Notes under the pieces: generated by a model
Databases searched by the model: none
What the model saw: only the letters and a program-made list of their open reading frames with translations
Told to the model about the DNA's origin: nothing
Made by a program: the position numbers and the translations under genes
Shown: positions 6,590 through 9,391 of the stretch, one piece after another
How the letters are laid out: every line of letters starts with the position of its first letter
Position numbering within the stretch: the stretch's first letter is position 1
NCBI GenBank assembly: GCA_041745515.1
Contig: JBGTIU010000004.1
Span: 1 to 9,391 of the forward strand
Origin: JAKFWF01 sp041745515
Lineage (GTDB): Bacteria; Pseudomonadota; Alphaproteobacteria; Rhizobiales; Hyphomicrobiaceae
Length of the DNA stretch: 9,391 nucleotides
Direction of reading: 5' to 3'

Positions 6590-7138
6590 ATGGACAGCTG
6601 GATGTTCAACAAGATCGCCGGTGCAGTGCTCTCAGCACTGTTGGTGATTTTCGGCAGTGCGACGTTCATCGACATCTGGAAGAGCGGGCAGAAGCCGAAA
6701 ACCGTTGGTTATACGCTGCCGGTTACCGCGGCCGGCCCGACCGCCGGCGGCGCGTCCGCCACGGCGGCGGGCATGACGTTGCCGCAGGTTGCCGAACTGA
6801 TGAGCAAAGCCAACGTCTCGGGCGGTCAGGATGTGTTCAAGAAATGCGCCACCTGCCACACGCCGGACAAAGGCGGCAGGAACGGCACCGGACCCAACCT
6901 GTGGAACGTGGTCGGGCGCAAGATCGGCGCCGTTGATGGTTTCAATTATTCGAATGCCACCAAATCCAAAGGCGGCGAATGGAATTGGGACAGCCTGGTT
7001 GCTTACGTCCACAACCCAGCCGGCTACATGCCCGGTAACAAGATGGCGTTCGCCGGCATTAAGGACACATCCGAGATGGCCGATCTGATGGCCTATCTGC
7101 GGACGCTGGCCGACAGCCCGGCTGCATTGCCGCAATAA
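6590..7138 (+). CDS. cycM: Membrane-anchored class I cytochrome c (CycM-like)
   Basis: A 182-residue cytochrome c held to the cytoplasmic membrane by an uncleaved N-terminal segment (about 8-28, IAGAVLSALLVIFGSATFIDIW), with the haem domain facing the periplasm. A Gly/Ala/Pro-rich linker (about 45-62) leads to the class I domain. CATCH at 86-90 binds haem covalently, with His90 as axial ligand. GTGPNLWNVVGR at 99-110 is typical of mitochondrial-type cytochromes. Met152 in GNKMAF is the likely sixth ligand. Size and architecture match Bradyrhizobium CycM (about 184 residues as I recall), which carries electrons from the bc1 complex to an aa3-type oxidase. ATG at 6590 follows GGGAAGGG with good spacing; an upstream TTG at 6569 is in frame but would put that site inside the gene. 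The gene diverges from kdsB and precedes the binding-protein gene. The family is certain; the symbol is by architecture and context. Confidence 0.92.
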   Translation: MDSWMFNKIAGAVLSALLVIFGSATFIDIWKSGQKPKTVGYTLPVTAAGPTAGGASATAAGMTLPQVAELMSKANVSGGQDVFKKCATCHTPDKGGRNGTGPNLWNVVGRKIGAVDGFNYSNATKSKGGEWNWDSLVAYVHNPAGYMPGNKMAFAGIKDTSEMADLMAYLRTLADSPAALPQ

Positions 7139-7264
7139 CCGTGGCCGGCCCGATCCGACAGCGTTCAAAATGACAGGAATTTAACCGCCCTCGCCCGAGC
7201 AATCGGCGGGGCCGTGTTGTATGGTGGGGATTGATCGATTTCGACGCGCCCGGAGACACGACCC

Positions 7265-9190
7265 ATGCCCGTTGTGCCTAGCCCTGCCCCCAGGGCGACT
7301 GAAACCCGCAACACTGGTCGAAACAAGACGATACGGTGTGGGTTGGCTTGTGGGCTGATCTTCGGTGGGTTGGGCCTTGCCTGGGGCTCGCTCCCACTCA
7401 AAGCCCAGTCCGCCGGCGATGAGCGGCACCACGCGCTCTCGCTCGTTGGCGAGCCGAAGTTCGGGGCCGATTTCAAGGCGTTCGACTGGGTCAACCCCGA
7501 CGCGCCCAAGGCCGGCACCGTCAGGCTATGGGTGCAGGGAACATTCGACACGCTGAACGGCTTCGGCATCAGAGGCAACGCGGCGAGCGGCCTTGGCCTC
7601 GTCTATGACACGATGATGGCTGGCAGCCCGGATGAGCCCTCGACCGAATACTGCCTGGTTTGCGAATGGGTGTCCTACCCGCCTGACTTCTCATCGGCGA
7701 CGTTCGAATTGCGCGAGCAAGCCCGCTTCAACGACGGCCGGCCGATTACGCCGGAGGACGCAATCTTCTCGCTCGAAGCACTGAAGAAGGCGAACCCGCG
7801 CCAAGCCGCATACTACAAGAATGTAGTCAAAGCCGAGAAGACCGGCGAACGTCAGGTGACCTTCCGCTTCGATGAGACCGGCAATCGCGAGCTGCCGCAG
7901 ATCCTGGGCCAGCTCGTCATCCTGCCGAAGCATTTCTACGAAGCCAAGTCAGCCGGCGGCGACGCGCGCGACCTCGACCGGGCAACGCTGGAGCCGCCGC
8001 TGGGCTCAGGCCCCTATCGCCTGAAGTCGCTGGAGCCCGGACGCACGCTCATCTACGAACGCGTCAAGGACTGGTGGGCAAAGGATTTGCCTGTCTCCAA
8101 GGGGCAATGGAACTTCGACGAAATACGCCTCACGTACTATCGCGACAAGACGCCCGCGTTCGAAGCCTTCAAGTCCGGACAGGTCGACTTCTGGCGCGAG
8201 AACAGCGCCAAGGACTGGGTTACCCGGTTCGAGTTCGACGCCGTCAAGCAGGGCCAGGTGAAGCAGGAGAAAATCCCGATCGCTCGGGTGGCACCGATGC
8301 AGGCCTTCGTCATGAACCTGCGCCGCAAGCAGTTTCAGGACGCCCGCGTCCGCCGCGCCTTCAACTTTGCGTTCAACTTCGAACTGGCAAACAAGAACCT
8401 GTTCTATGATCAGTACGTCCGCGTCGACAGCTACTTCGGCAATTCGGAGCTGGCCGCGACCGGCCTGCCCGAGGGTCGCGAGCTCGAGCTTCTGAAAGAG
8501 GTCGAAAAGGAAATCCCACCCGAGGTGTTCACGACCGCGTGGACCAATCCCGTCTACAAGACGCCGGAGGACGAACGCAAGAATCTTGGGGCAGCGGCCA
8601 GGTTGTTGGCTGAGGCGGGCTATACGGTCAGGAACGGCGTGCTCGCCAACGCTGCCGGCGAACAATTGACGGCGGAATTTCTGGGCGCCTCACCTGACAG
8701 CGAGCGCCTTGTCCTGCCCTACATCGCTGATCTCAAGAAGCTCGGCATCAAGGCCAATCTTCGCATCGTCGACAGTTCGCAATTCCAGAGCCGGGAGCGG
8801 AACTTCGACTTCGACATCATCACCGACCAGTTCCCGCAGTCGAACTCGCCGGGTAACGAGCAGCGCGATTTTTTCGGCTCCGCCGCGGCCGACGCCAAAG
8901 GCAGCCGCAATACGATAGGCATGAAAAATCCGGGCATCGACAAGCTCATCGAAAAAGTCGTGTTCGCCAAGGACCGCGCCGAACTTATTGCCGCCACCAG
9001 GGCGCTCGACCGCGTGCTGCTGTGGAACCACGTCGTCGTGCCGCAGTATCATCTGCCCTTCGACCGGGTCGCCACCTGGAACATGTTCGGCCGTCCGGCA
9101 AAATTGCCGTCGCAGGCGACCTCGTTCCAGCAGGTCTGGTGGTTCGATGAAACCGCCGCCGCCAAGCTCGGACCAGGGCGTGGGAGGTGA
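7265..9190 (+). CDS. YejA-like periplasmic solute-binding protein, family 5 (ABC transporter)
   Basis: The 641-residue product is an extracellular solute-binding protein of family 5 (peptide/nickel/oppA superfamily), closest in feel to YejA, which feeds peptides and microcin C-like compounds to YejBEF. The N-terminus has a long basic lead to about residue 24, a hydrophobic core at about 25-44 and a plausible cleavage after AQSA (47-50). Cys29 is not in a proper lipobox, so a soluble periplasmic protein is expected. YejA-type features are HHALSLVGEPKFGADFKAF at 55-73 followed by DWVNPDAPKAGTVRL. The family 5 signature RFNDGRPITPEDAIFS is at 154-169 and LGSGPYRL at 246-253. The start at 7265 has GGAG 9 nt upstream. 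No permease or ATPase gene follows before the window ends; 200 nt of repeat-rich DNA comes next. The gap after cycM (126 nt) shows no clear terminator. The ligand is not readable from sequence. Confidence 0.92.
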   Translation: MPVVPSPAPRATETRNTGRNKTIRCGLACGLIFGGLGLAWGSLPLKAQSAGDERHHALSLVGEPKFGADFKAFDWVNPDAPKAGTVRLWVQGTFDTLNGFGIRGNAASGLGLVYDTMMAGSPDEPSTEYCLVCEWVSYPPDFSSATFELREQARFNDGRPITPEDAIFSLEALKKANPRQAAYYKNVVKAEKTGERQVTFRFDETGNRELPQILGQLVILPKHFYEAKSAGGDARDLDRATLEPPLGSGPYRLKSLEPGRTLIYERVKDWWAKDLPVSKGQWNFDEIRLTYYRDKTPAFEAFKSGQVDFWRENSAKDWVTRFEFDAVKQGQVKQEKIPIARVAPMQAFVMNLRRKQFQDARVRRAFNFAFNFELANKNLFYDQYVRVDSYFGNSELAATGLPEGRELELLKEVEKEIPPEVFTTAWTNPVYKTPEDERKNLGAAARLLAEAGYTVRNGVLANAAGEQLTAEFLGASPDSERLVLPYIADLKKLGIKANLRIVDSSQFQSRERNFDFDIITDQFPQSNSPGNEQRDFFGSAAADAKGSRNTIGMKNPGIDKLIEKVVFAKDRAELIAATRALDRVLLWNHVVVPQYHLPFDRVATWNMFGRPAKLPSQATSFQQVWWFDETAAAKLGPGRGR

Positions 9191-9219
9191 GCATGGCCGG
9201 TTCGATTTCGATCGTTTGG

Positions 9220-9310
9220 CGTAGGTTGGGTCAAGCTTTTCGCGCGACCCAACATTGCTTGCACCGCCTGTGGACGTTGGGTCGCGCAAGGGGGCTTGAC
9301 CCAACCTACG
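9220..9310. repeat. 91-nt nested palindrome with four GTTGGGTC boxes
   Basis: Outer arms CGTAGGTTGGGTCAAGC (9220-9236) and its exact reverse complement (9294-9310) enclose inner arms GCGCGACCCAAC (9242-9253) and GTTGGGTCGCGC (9276-9287), with a 22-nt centre. Each half is itself an inverted repeat: GTTGGGTC 9225-9232 pairs with GACCCAAC 9246-9253, and GTTGGGTC 9276-9283 with GACCCAAC 9298-9305. It can therefore fold as one long stem or as two separate hairpins. It starts 30 nt after the binding-protein stop. The half-unit resembles a GTAGGTTGGGTT...AACCCAAC repeat I recall from many bacterial genomes, here present as two head-to-head copies. Confidence 0.85.
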
Positions 9311-9362
9311 CTGGAAGCCGATCCATAAAGGTCGTCATCCCTTTTCTCTCCCATTTTTCCCT

Positions 9363-9385
9363 CCCTCCCCCCTTGAGGGGGAGGG
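9363..9385. repeat. Perfect 9-bp GC hairpin at the window edge
   Basis: CCCTCCCCC (9363-9371) pairs perfectly with GGGGGAGGG (9377-9385) around the loop CTTGA. It lies 52 nt after the large palindrome. On the plus strand CCGGGG follows rather than a T-tract. On the minus strand the stem is followed by a purine-rich run (reverse complement of TTTTTCCCTC), so it is not a canonical terminator in either direction. It matches a type of dispersed intergenic element I recall from alphaproteobacteria. Confidence 0.6.
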
Positions 9386-9391
9386 CCGGGG

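Noticed and set aside
7185..7209. CCGCC/GGCGG inverted repeat after cycM as a terminator
   Set aside because: It has only a 5-bp stem with a 15-nt interior and no T-tract; it is too weak to call.
1..9391. CRISPR array, tRNA/rRNA gene, toxin-antitoxin pair, phage or defence system
   Set aside because: I saw no regularly spaced direct repeats, RNA gene signatures, or small paired ORFs or enzymes typical of such systems anywhere in the window.

Overview
The window looks like a chromosomal segment of a high-GC alphaproteobacterium, most likely in the Bradyrhizobium/Rhodopseudomonas group (Nitrobacteraceae). The reasons are a membrane-anchored class I cytochrome c of the CycM type diverging from kdsB and a prephenate dehydratase gene, a YejA-like binding protein downstream, and intergenic palindromes of the kind I recall from those genomes. 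The assignment rests on recalled gene families and synteny; no search was run.

Layout. At 1-646 (minus) lies the N-terminal two thirds of miaA, cut by the window edge. It diverges from serB (882-1805, plus) across a 235-nt gap holding a REP-like palindrome. Next comes a visibly AT-richer gene (2011-3060, plus) for a GT-A-fold glycosyltransferase-like protein. It has a TTG start behind a near-perfect Shine-Dalgarno site and looks like an acquired insert. It converges on a minus-strand block: an unrecognised membrane protein (3164-3868), an SDR oxidoreductase (4009-4764), prephenate dehydratase (4790-5656) and kdsB (5683-6411). kdsB, pheA and the SDR gene are 25-26 nt apart and read like one operon; the membrane-protein gene may be a separate unit behind a repeat-bearing gap. 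From 6412 a divergent promoter region leads rightward to cycM (6590-7138) and a large YejA-like family 5 solute-binding protein (7265-9190). The last 200 nt hold no convincing gene but carry a 91-nt double palindrome and a GC-rich hairpin.

How the genes work together. Most of the window is core metabolism: tRNA modification (MiaA), serine (SerB), phenylalanine (prephenate dehydratase), LPS Kdo activation (KdsB), respiratory electron transfer (CycM) and peptide uptake (YejA-like). I see no phage, CRISPR, toxin-antitoxin or defence system. The parts most worth a second look are the compositionally foreign glycosyltransferase-like gene, the nested palindrome at 9220-9310 (with an open reading frame behind a strong ribosome binding site running through it), and a palindromic -35 element that may serve two divergent promoters.
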